Under the pieces are notes generated by a model, which saw only the letters and a program-made list of their open reading frames with translations, ran no database searches and had not been told where the DNA came from. This document shows, piece by piece, positions 52,981-64,000 of a stretch of 64,000 nt of DNA (position 1 is its first letter; each line of letters opens with the position of its first letter). The DNA lies in the NCBI GenBank assembly GCA_963514095.1, contig OY741280.1, positions 15,925,244 to 15,989,243 on the forward strand, read 5' to 3'. The translations under genes were made by a program, and so were the position numbers. This DNA comes from Eutrigla gurnardus (lineage: Eukaryota; Chordata; Actinopteri; Perciformes; Triglidae).

Positions 52981-54575
52981 AGGGGGACCTCAGTGCAGCG
53001 GACACCTTCAATATTGAACCCAGACCCGGGCCTGGTCTCTGTATTTACATGTAAATGGTCTACAACAATCTGCGGCCCCTTTCGTCTGCTCTGTCCCTGC
53101 AGCCGTCTGGGCCCGGGGAAGAGAGCTGCTAGTCAGATGGGGGGTGGGGGGGGGACCACATCAGATGGGCTCCCGTGGTTATGGAGCCAAACGCTCTGAA
53201 GGGAGAGGGAAGAGGCTGCTTGCCTGGCAGCCACTGAAACAGCAGGGACTCCCACATATCATGGAAGCGGTCCATGGTTCGGGGCCCGTTCTCTGACTGC
53301 AGAGCAGAGGAGAGGCGTACGGGACTAAAAGGCTCCTGTCGGAGGACCGAAGGCCAACGCCGTCTAGGTTTAAGGGCCCGCTCGCTTGGGCCTCGTGGGA
53401 CGGTGTAGTTTCTAGAAGGGGGGCTGATAACCTGGTCCCGTTCTTGTGGGCGGAGGTGTCATATCTGACAAGTGTATATGTGGATGTGGAAGGGTGGGTG
53501 TCAGTGATAAGAAATCACGAACAGCAGTGAGCGCCCATATCCAAGTCACATGGCCGAGGGGAAGGAGCCCGCCTGTATTTTGTTCCTTATGATCGTCTGT
53601 CGAGTGTTTGTGTGTCCTTCTGTGCTGGCGGGTCAGACCCGGCGGAGGTCTAGACACATGGACCAAACCGTCTGACGGGGGGGGGGGAGCGCTTGTTTCG
53701 AGGTTCATCCGATGGTTGTGGACCTTGATAGAACAGACCAGCCGACACAGGTTGGACCCATACCCAGTGTTAATGGTCCAGACTTCATTAAAAAAAAAGA
53801 AAGGAAAAGGGAATCTGGTGTATGTTGAAGCTATGAAGCCACTAGGAAAACTCTGTTCACACGGTATGAAGTGAATGACGTTTCCCGGTCTGAATGAGTT
53901 GAATAAACTGTAGTCAACATGAGACGATTCAAGGTGTTGTTTGCAGGTATTTGATGATTCAACTCGTCCCAGAGACAGAGAGGGGGCAAGCCTTGTTTTT
54001 CAAAGAGAAAACAGATGCACACGGTGATCGGTGGAAATGAATAATGCCGTTTAAATTTTCACGTCTCACCGCGTTGTTTCACAAACTGGCATCGAACCCT
54101 ACATTAAATGCATAATTTGACATTTTGGGAAACATCGCCCAAGAGCGCTTTCGATCGTCTCTCGGCAACGAAGCGAATAAGCATATTTTCCGAATCGTCG
54201 AACTGTATTTTTAATGTAACAGTTGAAGTCAGAATTAGTTTCACTGTATTTTTGCTTTAGCGGTCTTGGGTTTTTGGAAAGAAGGGACGTGCCAGTGCCA
54301 GGAACGCTTGCTTGATGTAACCGTCCGCATCGGGGGGGGCTCCCCAATCATGGCCAACCTTCGATTCTAAGTATGATTTGGCAGATCAGGACACACCAGG
54401 CTAATACCTTCCACCCCCCGGTTAAAGTACGTCCCCCACCTCCTCACCATGCACAACGAGCGCTCACACCTTCTGTGCAGAGGCAGACGAAAGGGGAGCC
54501 CCAGGCTGATGTGGTCTTCGTATAGCTGTGTATGAGTGTGAGTGCATGTGTGTGGGTCTCTGTGTTTTCTGCTGC

Positions 54576-54576
<1 letters not shown>

Positions 54577-54623
<47 letters not shown>
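54577..54623. repeat. (GT)n microsatellite
   Basis: About 23 GT units, the second long GT run upstream of eomes. Confidence 0.97.
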
Positions 54624-54626
<3 letters not shown>

Positions 54627-55611
54627 TGAAATAGCTGTGTGGGGGACAATGCAACACGTTAAACCAATGTGGGAGGTGTGAAGACAGGGGATCTGCTGCA
54701 GTCGAAATGAACAAGGAAGAAAACTGCTTTTGCTTTGTTTTCGCGTCTTGTGAAATAACCATTACTTCGGTTCATTGTTAGGCTTTTTTGGGAGGGGAGT
54801 TTGCTTGTTGTCTATAGGGTTGTTCATTGTTAGATGTCAGACATATTAAGGGGGTGTGGAAAGAACAATCGCAGTTGCATGAACATGCATCAAAGGCCAC
54901 TTTTAACACAGATAAGCCTAAATACAAAGATCTGGGTGTGGAAAGAGATATTTCTGTAGTGTAGAGAACATGGGAGGGAGCAAATCAGTGTAGAACCCAT
55001 GGGAACTTAGCTTTACAAGAGATGCGTGTCGCTGTTGGGGATGAAACTAGGGTCATTTCACCTGTGTGGTTAGCGGTGGTTGGCATTGAGTCACGCGGAG
55101 CTCCAGAGGATGTGAGTGGGTGGTCTCACACCACCGTAGAGCTATTTTCTCTTTCACTTTCTCAACCGGATTCCACTGAATCCAGTTCAAAATCACTAAG
55201 AGTTGTACAGTAGTGTAGTGTGTTTCAGACACATGTCAGATAATACGTGTAAATGTTGCACATTACACTCCAACATGAGAATATGTCATGACATTTAATA
55301 TGAGAGACAAACAAGTAACATTGTAGGGAGATATAACGATTTAGCATTGCATGCTTATGATGACAACACTTTCTTATACTAGTGAAATATCATTTAAAAT
55401 TATTTTTCCAAAGATCTTTTTGTATCTTAAAATGTCTAAATATTACATTTGACGTCAAAATGTCTTCTGTGAAGGACTACAAAAGAAGGGTACAGATTTA
55501 GCTTTTCAATTTTGCACTTTTCTTTGTTTTTGAAGGATTGAGACACTTTTTTTTCCCTAAAATGTCTAAATATTACATCTTATTTTAAGAAACCTTTCAC
55601 TTATTATACAA

Positions 55612-56135
55612 GAAGTGATGGTGATGTCACCCATTGGTTTTTGGATTACATTTTCGAAGCCTCTTGTTCAGCATTTTGGCCGTCGCCATCTTGGATTTTT
55701 TACAACCATGCAGGAAGTGACCATATTTGGTAGATATTTGGGCACCTCGAGGAGCAACTTTACTGGATCTGGCTCCATCTAGCTTGTGGTGTGAAGCTGT
55801 TAACAAAGGTAGCGTCATAATTAAACTTAAAAAGGTAAACTTTAGAGCTAATTGCATTATTAGCATGGTAGCGATCGCCATGGCGACCTGTCAACCATCC
55901 CCTAAATCATACCCTGTTTTATCGTCCATTTTTGCTCTTAATGGGATCATAATTTACTAAATGAACATTATGTTGAGATAGTTTATTATTGATATAATAA
56001 ATCAAGTGAGAACTACAGCCATTTTCCCATAGACTTTCATGCAATCATACTCCTTTTTACAACCAGAGGAGTCGCCCCCTGATGGCCAGCAGAGGGAATG
56101 CAAGTTTAAAGCACCTCCTCTTAAAATAATGTCCT
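55612..56135. repeat. Teleost interspersed repeat (about 520 bp)
   Basis: Landmarks GATGTCACCCATTGGTTTTT, CCGTCGCCATCTTGGATTTT, CCCATAGACTTTCATGCAAT and GAGGAGTCGCCCCCTGATGG follow the order of a repeat seen very widely in percomorph fish. The class (SINE-like or MITE-like) is not determined. No protein-coding frame is seen. Confidence 0.6.
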
Positions 56136-57599
56136 GTCCAAAAGCTTTTGCTTTGATATAATTTGAATATGATTACACTGTTTACTTAGACTTTCTGCAC
56201 CATGTTCTCATACAAATACAAAATCTCGGAGGAGGTCAGGGTGGACGGGTGGCTCCAAAAACACCGGACTTTTACCCAGAAGGCCGCTGAAAACAGAAGT
56301 CAACGTTTCATTATACGTTTTTTTTTTCGCAGCAGACTTTTTGATCTGCCATAGCAGGAAAAGCACAGGTGTTACTAATAACAGTAACGATGGTTCTGTT
56401 CTATTTAAGCGCCTCGGTAAGCCGTGACAGTGGGACAGTGAGCAGGCGCCCGCCGTACCAGGTGGCACGACTTTGTGTTGGCTGGTTGTTAGCCACTTGC
56501 TATAATTACGAGAGTTTTTAACGAGGCGTCCGTCCCGCTGACAGATCCTTTCACTCTGGCTCTGAACTGTGTAGAGGAGGCCATGGAAGAGCACACACAC
56601 ACTCACATTACACAACAACTATATTTAAACTGACTACCAAATCGACATCATGATACAGCGATTCAAAAAATGCTAACAAAATAATATGCAATGCATCTCA
56701 AACAACCTAATGTGAAGGTGTAATTGCCTTTTTTTAAAGTATTTTACGGGCGTTTACTGTTGAGACTGTGTACTTGCCATCTCGGTTTTATCTAGATGAG
56801 ACTGGAGCATATTGGAGTTTAACCTGAGCTGAAACCCATCCCAGTTTGCATCGCTCACTCGTGACATTCTGCCAGTTTGGCAGTGCCGACGGGACTCTGG
56901 GTTCAACGCGAGGGTAGGCAGGCATCGACCCACTCGTGCCAATTAACAGCGACCCGCTCTCTGCTCTTTGTAGCTTTCTGATTCCTGTCATAAACAGGCT
57001 CACTAGTTGCTGCCCTCCCCCCCTCTCTCTCCCCCCTCTAACCCTGCGTGCATGTGAGCTAGCCTAGCCATGACTCCCACTGCAGGAAGAAGTGTGTGTG
57101 TGTGTGAGTACTGTACGTGTGTTGTGCTGCAGCCTGCTGGCCTTCCTCTGTGCCGAGGCCAGAAGGCATGCTCCCCGAGTCCTGCCAGCTTCTCCACAGT
57201 CTGGGGGCCACTGATGTCAGAATGGCAGGAGCTTGTAGGCGGCTGCTATTAGTGAGTCCTCTTCACGCCGGATTCTGGAGTTCCATCAGCTGGTTGTGTA
57301 ACTTGTTTCTTGCGGGACCGGGAGGAGGATGCACTTCTGTGTGTTCAGGAGAGGAGGGGAGGTGTGAGGGAGTCGGGGGGGGATGAGTGGACCTTCATCC
57401 ACAACATGACATGATATCAAAGCTCATGTGAATCGGTAATAACATGAAATTTAAAAAAAACATAACTGCGTTGATCAAAGTCAGAGTTGTGATTTTGATA
57501 AGAACACCTCGGAACAGCTGCCCTCCCCACGCCTGTGTTTATGGTTCGGTCCTGCCTCCTGTATAGAGCAGCAGCAGGGGCGAACCATCACATTTGGTG

Positions 57600-58400
57600 C
57601 CCAGCGTGGGGGCGGTTGGTGAGCTGTCGAGCTCCAACTATCCCATGGAGCTTTTCTTCTGTCTTTTCAGTACAATTTTGACTAACCTCATTTGCATCTG
57701 CTAATTAGATCCTGTTAGCATAATTCATACACATGACACCCTTTTGAAGCTAATGAATAGATACATCTCCAGACAACTCGCAAAGAGCATTTAATGAGAC
57801 TCAACTTACTCACCGTGGCCTGTTAGCGGGAAGAAGGAAGTTGGGGAGGAAAAATCGGAGGCATTACATTTTGCATAAATGTCAGATGGGTGTTAAGATA
57901 TCAAAACTCCATTAAATCCTATTTGCAACATAATACATTCAGTGACCTGCTCCAAAAGGTATTCATATAAATATTCAATACTGCCTGCACACTTAAATGA
58001 TGTGGGTTTCTCTTTTCACGCTGAATAAAAAAAGTTTTTAAAAATCAATCCAACCATTTGTATTCGTACGAAAGGCCAGTACAGATGGCGGCGAGCGGAT
58101 TCTAACTGTGATGCTGAAAATCACCCATTTAGATAAGGTATATGCAAAACCATTAAAATATGAATATTCATTAGCAAAAAATAAATGTATGATTCATCGT
58201 ATACAGCTGGGTATAATTCACAGAGACAATGTGTAGAGCCTTCCTGCCAGGTTTCCAGAACTCCCCGTGTACGTTTGCCTACATATGTGAGCTGCTGATC
58301 TCTCCATTATCAGCACGTGTTCCTGATAAGAGTTCACAGCTTTCGCAGCGATCCCCTAGAGCTGGGTCACCACAGGCGGTAGGTTTCTATACTTAACACG
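57600..58400. promoter_or_regulatory. Candidate AT-rich regulatory block with POU palindrome
   Basis: Repeat-free AT-rich DNA with many TAAT and GATA cores. It includes a perfect 12-bp palindrome ATGAATATTCAT at 58160-58171, which fits the consensus for POU dimer (MORE) sites, and a near-octamer TATGCAAAAC just before it. Confidence 0.35.
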
Positions 58401-60671
58401 TATTCTTCACGCTCTTTATTTTCAACTTCAGCGCCATAGGCTCAAATATGGTCGTGCGGCGGCAGATCCTCGCCTTTTTCTGATATGCTGCGTTTCCTTT
58501 ATATGATACTCTCATGTGTGATACGGTCAGATGGAAAGTCTCATCTACAAATGTTTAAATGTTAGAGAAAATAAAGCACCATTACTAAAAAAAAAAAAGC
58601 ATTTTTCCTAAATGAATCAAACTTTACTACTTTGAACTCATTTTTGCTTAGCTTTTTCAACCCAATACAAGTAACTTATTTAAAATGAGCACATTGATAA
58701 AAACAGTTAAATTATTTTTTACTGAATCCCATGTTAGTATAGTGTGATCTCACTCCTGTATTTTGTCATGTGTCTTGTCTACACTATGGTAGACGTGAGG
58801 TCATGCTTTGTAAAAAAAATAATAATAATAATTGAAGTGATAAAATCATATGAAATGTGAATTATGTCCATATTCAATGCAGTTGTTTATTTGTTTGATC
58901 TCTCAGACTTTTTAATTTCACAAACAAACATAATTTTGCTGTTTTTTTGTAATTAAAATTGTCATCTGACTGTTCAAACCAGGTAATAAAATGTGATAAA
59001 AATTCATTGCATAATTGTCACTGCATAAGAAAAAAATGGGGCATCTTCTTATTAAAGTTAATGTAATCTATTTCATCACTGGTGCCTTTAGAGACATCTT
59101 TGTGAAAAGTTTGAGTCACGTTCTGGGAACAAATATCTCGCCGGATGAAGTTATTGTTTGCTTTCTGAAAGTTTTCTTTCACATTCATTTTCTTTACATT
59201 TTTTTTAAGTATTTAAACCTGAGGAAGAAAACCTTACTGGCATATACACCGCATATATACTGTACATCAATCTGTGTGTTTATAATAATTATATTAAAAA
59301 GCATTGTGGTGCCTTTTTAAAAAAAATGCAGAATGAATGTATAAGTTAGTATAAATGTGCCGACTCAGGATCATCTGTTTGTTGGGAGAGGAGAAATCGA
59401 TTCATGTATTAATAAGTTAATAGTCCAGAACTTGGCTCTAATTTATGCGATTGTTATAAATGAATGAATGTGTATTCTGTATACTTTCTTCTTTCTCTTA
59501 ATAGTTCTGTTTCTATTTGGTTGGCGGGTAAAATATATAATATTTCTATAAGCACTTAGAGAAAGTCACTTTCAAATAATTCAAATAACTTTCTCCAACA
59601 TCATTTTTTGTCACACAAATTGCAAATATTTCTACTTGCAATTCCGACTTCCGCTACTCCGATTCACCAAACAAAATTCATTTCCACATTTCGAGGCTGC
59701 GGCGTGGCGTGTTGGAGCTCTGCTGTCATTCTGGTGCGGAGCTCCACCTGGCCGACGGAGTGACGACCCAGCGGGGAGTCTTGAATCATCTCAGCTGAGG
59801 CCCTCATGGCTCGGCCTGGCTGGAGCCCTCACGATGTGATACCGTAGTGAGCCAGGCCTGAGTGTGCTTGTGCGCCGAGTGTGGGTGTTCTTGTCTGCGT
59901 GGCTGTGTTTCTGTGAGTCCGTCTGTGTGCACGCCGCTTTTTGTCTGCGGGTCTGTGTGTGTGTGTGTCTCCATAGCCATGTGTGTGTGCGTGTGCGTTT
60001 GCTCCCGTCTGCTCCCTCCAACCGGTTGATCTTTCACATTTCGCACGGGCAGGAGGGACAGGAGGCTGCCAGGCTGCGCCCGGAGCCTGGGTACAGTACG
60101 GTTAGCAATGCCCGGCATTCATTAGCACCTCCCAAGCTGTCTGCACTTTTACCAAACGTTCGAAGCTAGCTAACATGCACTGGCTCCGTGCTCCCTGCTC
60201 TCGTCACCCCCAGTAAAGGCCTTCGCCATGCGTTGGCTCCGCTCAGCCACAGCTGAGGCCTCCGGTCTTGGCTTGGGCCTTTTCAACTTTGGAACAGTTC
60301 GGCACAGTGACACGACGCGCAGCGCCAGGCAGCTTTGACTGAGTTCCTCCAACTTTAGAAATGAGAGGATATCAATCCACTCTTTCACTCTTTTTCAAAT
60401 TCATTCTCGTTCATTCATTTTTCGTTCGTACACGTATGATTTTGCTTGATGCATTTCTTGTTTCCTTCATGAGGAATGAACACAGGAACAACGTATTGTC
60501 CTAACTAGCACAATTAGTTGTTTTAGCCATCAGTCAATATCTAAAATAACGAGCCCATCCATGGATGAAAAGGTCCTCATCTGTTAAACTAAAGGTATGC
60601 CATATGGATGTACGTACGAAAGGGAATGTGCTCTAAATAGGTCGCAAAAAGGTGGCAGCGGTACCTCTGAC

Positions 60672-60735
60672 TCAGTCGCGGCTGCTGGTGGGAAGCCGGT
60701 GAGGGATCACGTCCTTGTCGCTGTCCTTGCGGCTC
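60672..60735 (-). CDS. Possible terminal coding exon, unrecognised
   Basis: After a good acceptor (TTTGTTATTGCAG), the minus strand reads S-RKDSDKDVIPHRLPTSSRD and then TGA, entering one base into a codon. The charged, proline-containing end looks protein-like, but I do not recognise the gene. If real, it belongs to a gene extending right, on the same strand as eomes. No clear poly(A) signal follows closely. Confidence 0.25.
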
Positions 60736-60848
60736 CTGCAATAACAAACATTTTCACGTCATGTTGGTAAGTGTAATCCAAAAAAAAATACTAACTGAAG
60801 GAAATAACACACAAATCTCACGGCTATTTAAGCCTGTGTAGAGTCCAC

Positions 60849-60873
60849 ACACACACACACACACACACACACA
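60849..60873. repeat. (CA)n microsatellite
   Basis: About 12 CA units. Confidence 0.95.
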
Positions 60874-61144
60874 GTCGACACTGCTGAGCGAATCACGCTA
60901 GCTTCTTTTTTTTTTTACACTTTACACGCTCATATGACTTAATGACAGTTCTCGAGGAGGGAGCGAAAGAGCTAAAAATCGGACCTCGCTGAGCTGTGTT
61001 CTACATGAGGTGTGTCTCACCTCATTACTCATCTCTTTGTTTTACACTCCCAGAACCTCCCCCCCCCCCTCTCTCTCTCTCTCTAAGTTTCATATGCTCT
61101 CTCTCCCCTCCTTCTCCTCTCTCTTTCCCTCACAAGCTCAACAG

Positions 61145-61292
61145 GCTGGGGATACCTCTGAGAGCTGCGACCGGGGTGCAAAGAACACAGCAGGAGTGGT
61201 ATTCGCCGGTTTTGGCACTTCCCCAGCAAAACTTGTGTTCAAGCCTGAACATACTCCATCGTTAGCTGCTTCTGAGAACCCCTTCAAAGACG
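61145..61292 (+). CDS. Possible internal coding exon, unrecognised
   Basis: A long C/T tract and acceptor AACAG precede 49 open codons, including AGDTSESCDRGAKNTAGVVF and AKLVFKPEHTPSLAASENPF (with an NPF tripeptide). A donor GTAAAC follows in phase 1. The minus strand is also open here and ends SEVSPAC-stop, so the strand is uncertain. No family is recognised. Confidence 0.2.
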
Positions 61293-61424
61293 GTAAACAG
61301 CTACAAATATACCTGCATACATGGAGTTGTGGTGCTCTTTCAGCAATAAAGAGCGGTGGATACAAGCTCCTCAATCACTACGGGTCAGGCATGAGAGACT
61401 GGTAGAAAGGTGTGGAAATGACTT

Positions 61425-61650
61425 TAATATATATATAGATATACAGTATATATTTATACAGCCCAATATGACAAGTTTGCCTCAGGGGGCGTTACAAGCT
61501 GTACAGCATACGACACCCTCTGTCCTTTTTCAACCCTCGCTTCTCATACGCAAAAACTCCCACAAACAAAACCACTTTAAGTCGGAAAAAAATGGAAGAA
61601 ACCTCAAGAAGAGGCATCCATCTTTTCCGGGATGTACAGATGTCTCCATA
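61425..61650. repeat. Teleost interspersed repeat fragment
   Basis: ATTTATACAGCCCAATATGA, GGGGCGTTACAAGCTGTACA, CGACACCCTCTGTCCTTTTT and GGAAGAAACCTCAAGAAGAG match the landmark order of a very common fish repeat. It is diverged, with approximate ends. Confidence 0.6.
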
Positions 61651-64000
61651 AGAATATAATAATAAAAATAATAATACATTTTATTTAAAGGCATTTTTCT
61701 TGGCAAAAAAGACAAACATAAAAAAAACTCACACACATGAATCTGTCACGTACTGAGTGCATGTAAAACATAACTACACATAACGACGTTAGCAAACACG
61801 GTATTCATATTACCAATTAATAGATCTTTCATTATAAAGCACGTCCTCTCCATGGCAACAACGTCACACCGAGCCGCTGCTATATTGAGTTTGCAAATGA
61901 TGGAGGAAGCAATCAATGCATCACGTGCAGGTAAATAACACCTCTTGTGGAAATTATAATGCACAACAGGGTTTAGTTCACGTATGGTTTAAACATTTTT
62001 CAGTTTAGAAGTTAGCAGCTGCAGCTACGGGGCGGCAGAAGATCATCAAGAGGTTTGAGGAATGTGAAGGGTGAGTTTGAATAACCCACCAGCATTAAAG
62101 AAGCTATCAAACGAGACATTTTAAATAACTTTGGAGTTATCCGATCAACCGTAACCCCCGTAATTCACTCTCGCTGCTAGTTGTCAGTCTCATTTTCTCC
62201 AGCGGCAGACAGGGCGGCATAACGCACGCCCCCAGGCCTCCCATAGCTGCTGGGCCTTTTTTTTATTTAAATGTACGGTAATGTGGACTGAAGGTTCCTG
62301 CCGCGGTTTTCGTAGCGCACCATGTTCAGTCTGCTCTTCCACGAGCAGATCCATCTGTTTCCCCGGATTCGCTGTTGCACGCCCTGACAAACACTTTTGC
62401 AATATAGTTTGAGGCTAATCATCTCGATGGAAGACAACCCGAGAAAAGCTGTTCCGCCACATCCTGGAGCAGGAGGGGGGGGGGTAATGATATACGATAG
62501 GGAATGTATTTAACTACTGAGCCACGTCATTCTCAATACACTCATGGTAGAACGATGCGGGGAGGGATCGGAAAACTAATTAACACTTAAGTGCTTGACA
62601 AGGCTGCCATGTCTGATATGTTGAGGAGTTTAACGACTGAGTTTCCTAATTCAGGATTTTTTCCCCGCGACATATGCATTGAATATGGCGGTCGACTTCT
62701 GATGATTTATTTACAACCGAGACAATCGCATGAAGTGTCACTGTATTTATTTTTACTAGTTTTATTTCATACCTTTCCTCTGAGAAAAACAAGGTTTGTC
62801 ACAAACACGAAACACAACTGAGCCAACGCTGTGTTTTTTTTTTTTTTCTTCTCCTCTTTGGATCTGCAAACATCCGTCGTGGCAAAGCTGCAAAAAAAAA
62901 AAGAAAAAAAAAAAAGGGCCTCTGCTGACTTGAACTAATTTTAGGTGATGCCATGCGCACAGGACAACCTGCTGGGCCCAAAATGGGCCTTCGCCGTGCC
63001 ATGACAAACAAGTAGTGGGCGAAAAAAGAGAAAAGGGAAAATTGATAAGCGCAGCAGCCCACGCCAGTTTTTCTTCTCCAAGTGAACAATACCATCATTG
63101 TTCAGCAGGGGCTCTGGCACGGCTTCCACGGCGGCGCTTGATTGTTTTGTAAAAATCAACAACTTAGAAAATAGATTTCAGAGAATTTCTGGCTCCGGGG
63201 CTTCTAATGTGGGTAGAATACATACATCTTTTTAAAAAACAACGTCAACGCACCAGCAGGACGCAGGAACCTAAATCTGTTTTTATAAAAGCCAACTATT
63301 TGCATAAAAGTTATACGTTGTTTTTTGTTGGTATATTTATACCTGATGGTCCTTCAGCTATCTAGCGCCTGTACATTCTCCTTCTCTTCTCCTCGGGCAG
63401 ATGCTCAATGTGAACAGCAAACCTCGGATCCACCCCTCACTCCACATTCAGCACATTGGCCTTTGTCTGCTTTAATTGAGCCCCCCCCACTCCATTTAAT
63501 TGCCTGTTTAATACTTACTGAAACAGAGCTAGTGCTGGAGGTTAAATACATCTTAATGCACCGCGGTAATCCCTTCATTAAAAGCAATGTAAAGCCGGTT
63601 GAAAGCTGCAAGATTGCCTCTATTAATTAGGGGGGTCTCTCTCGCCGTGTCACTGCCTCGAATGGTGGGAGAGGGCTGGGGAGAGAGAGGGAGGGAGGGA
63701 GAGAGAGAGGGAGGCCGCCGGCCACGCAAACTGCTATTACAACTGGCAGGAATGGATAAAAGAGGAGCCAGAGTTTTATTGAGGGAGGCATCAAAAGAAA
63801 CCGTGGTTGTGGGAGATCTAGTCAACGTGGTCCGTGGTAAAAATCACACCGTTGTCGGCAGGAATGGAGAAGAGGACGAGGTGGGAACATTTTTTATCAA
63901 CGTTTCTCTTAATATCACTGATTTAAAGTTATTGCAAGATTCCTTGCTACAATGACATGACTCTCCCCCCCGAGAAAATCACCTGGTTGACACTCGTATG
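61651..64000. other. Noncoding sequence, right end of window
   Basis: It holds A/T homopolymer tracts near 62.83 and 62.89 kb, a GA-rich tract near 63.68-63.71 kb, and AT-rich DNA. A 201-bp open frame at 63752-63955 has no recognisable family features or splice context. No gene is supported. Confidence 0.55.

Noticed and set aside
52867..53199. Open frame over the CA/CG tract near 52.9 kb
   Set aside because: It is translation of an alternating dinucleotide tract (His/Thr/Arg/Ala repeats), not a gene.
54670..57370. AGGTGTGA T-box half-sites upstream of eomes as autoregulatory sites
   Set aside because: Two or three 8-mers in this length are close to chance expectation and show no paired arrangement.
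63599..63955. 118-codon plus-strand frame at the right end
   Set aside because: Its first half is a GA-rich simple repeat, and the rest has no recognisable motif or splice context.

Overview
This window is vertebrate nuclear DNA, almost certainly from a ray-finned (teleost) fish. The evidence is multi-exon genes with GT-AG introns, many (CA)n microsatellites, teleost-type interspersed repeats, and three genes whose proteins align exon by exon with known vertebrate families. The species cannot be named from the sequence. No prokaryotic operon, CRISPR array or phage is present.

Layout, left to right. (1) 972-4373, plus strand: the last seven coding exons of herpud2, an ER-membrane ubiquitin-like protein of the ER-stress/ERAD system; its first exon or exons lie outside the window. 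(2) 37573-8081, minus strand: a complete slc4a7 (NBCn1, electroneutral Na+/HCO3- cotransporter). It has 26 coding exons, whose phases all match, giving 1257 codons plus stop when every exon is used. The set includes a 369-bp optional N-terminal cassette, a 111-bp optional C-terminal cassette and a C-terminal PDZ ligand (ETFL). Its 11.6-kb first intron holds an alternative TATA promoter with its own first coding exon, a decayed LINE fragment and a PIF/Harbinger element with intact ends. (3) 47030-43575, minus strand: a complete six-exon eomes (eomesodermin, T-box), 653 residues. (4) 47400-64000: gene-poor DNA upstream of eomes, with microsatellites, two teleost repeats, AT-rich homeodomain/POU-rich blocks that look like candidate enhancers, and two unrecognised possible exons near 60.7 and 61.2 kb.

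hERPUD2 and slc4a7 are convergent, with 3' ends within a few hundred bases of each other. slc4a7 lies downstream of eomes on the same strand, the same order and orientation as human SLC4A7-EOMES at 3p24.1. This supports the assignments and separates the pair from the paralogous TBR1-SLC4A10 block. HERPUD2 is not part of that human block, so this junction is a lineage rearrangement. The three genes share no pathway: they cover ER protein quality control, bicarbonate/pH transport and developmental transcription.

No wholly new biological system was found. The points most worth checking concern slc4a7 isoform control: an in-frame GC splice donor on the large cassette, a (TG)n-T6 tract before the C-terminal cassette, and a TATA-driven internal promoter. 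All exon boundaries come from reading splice sites and frames by eye; family comparisons come from memory of the protein families, not from a search.
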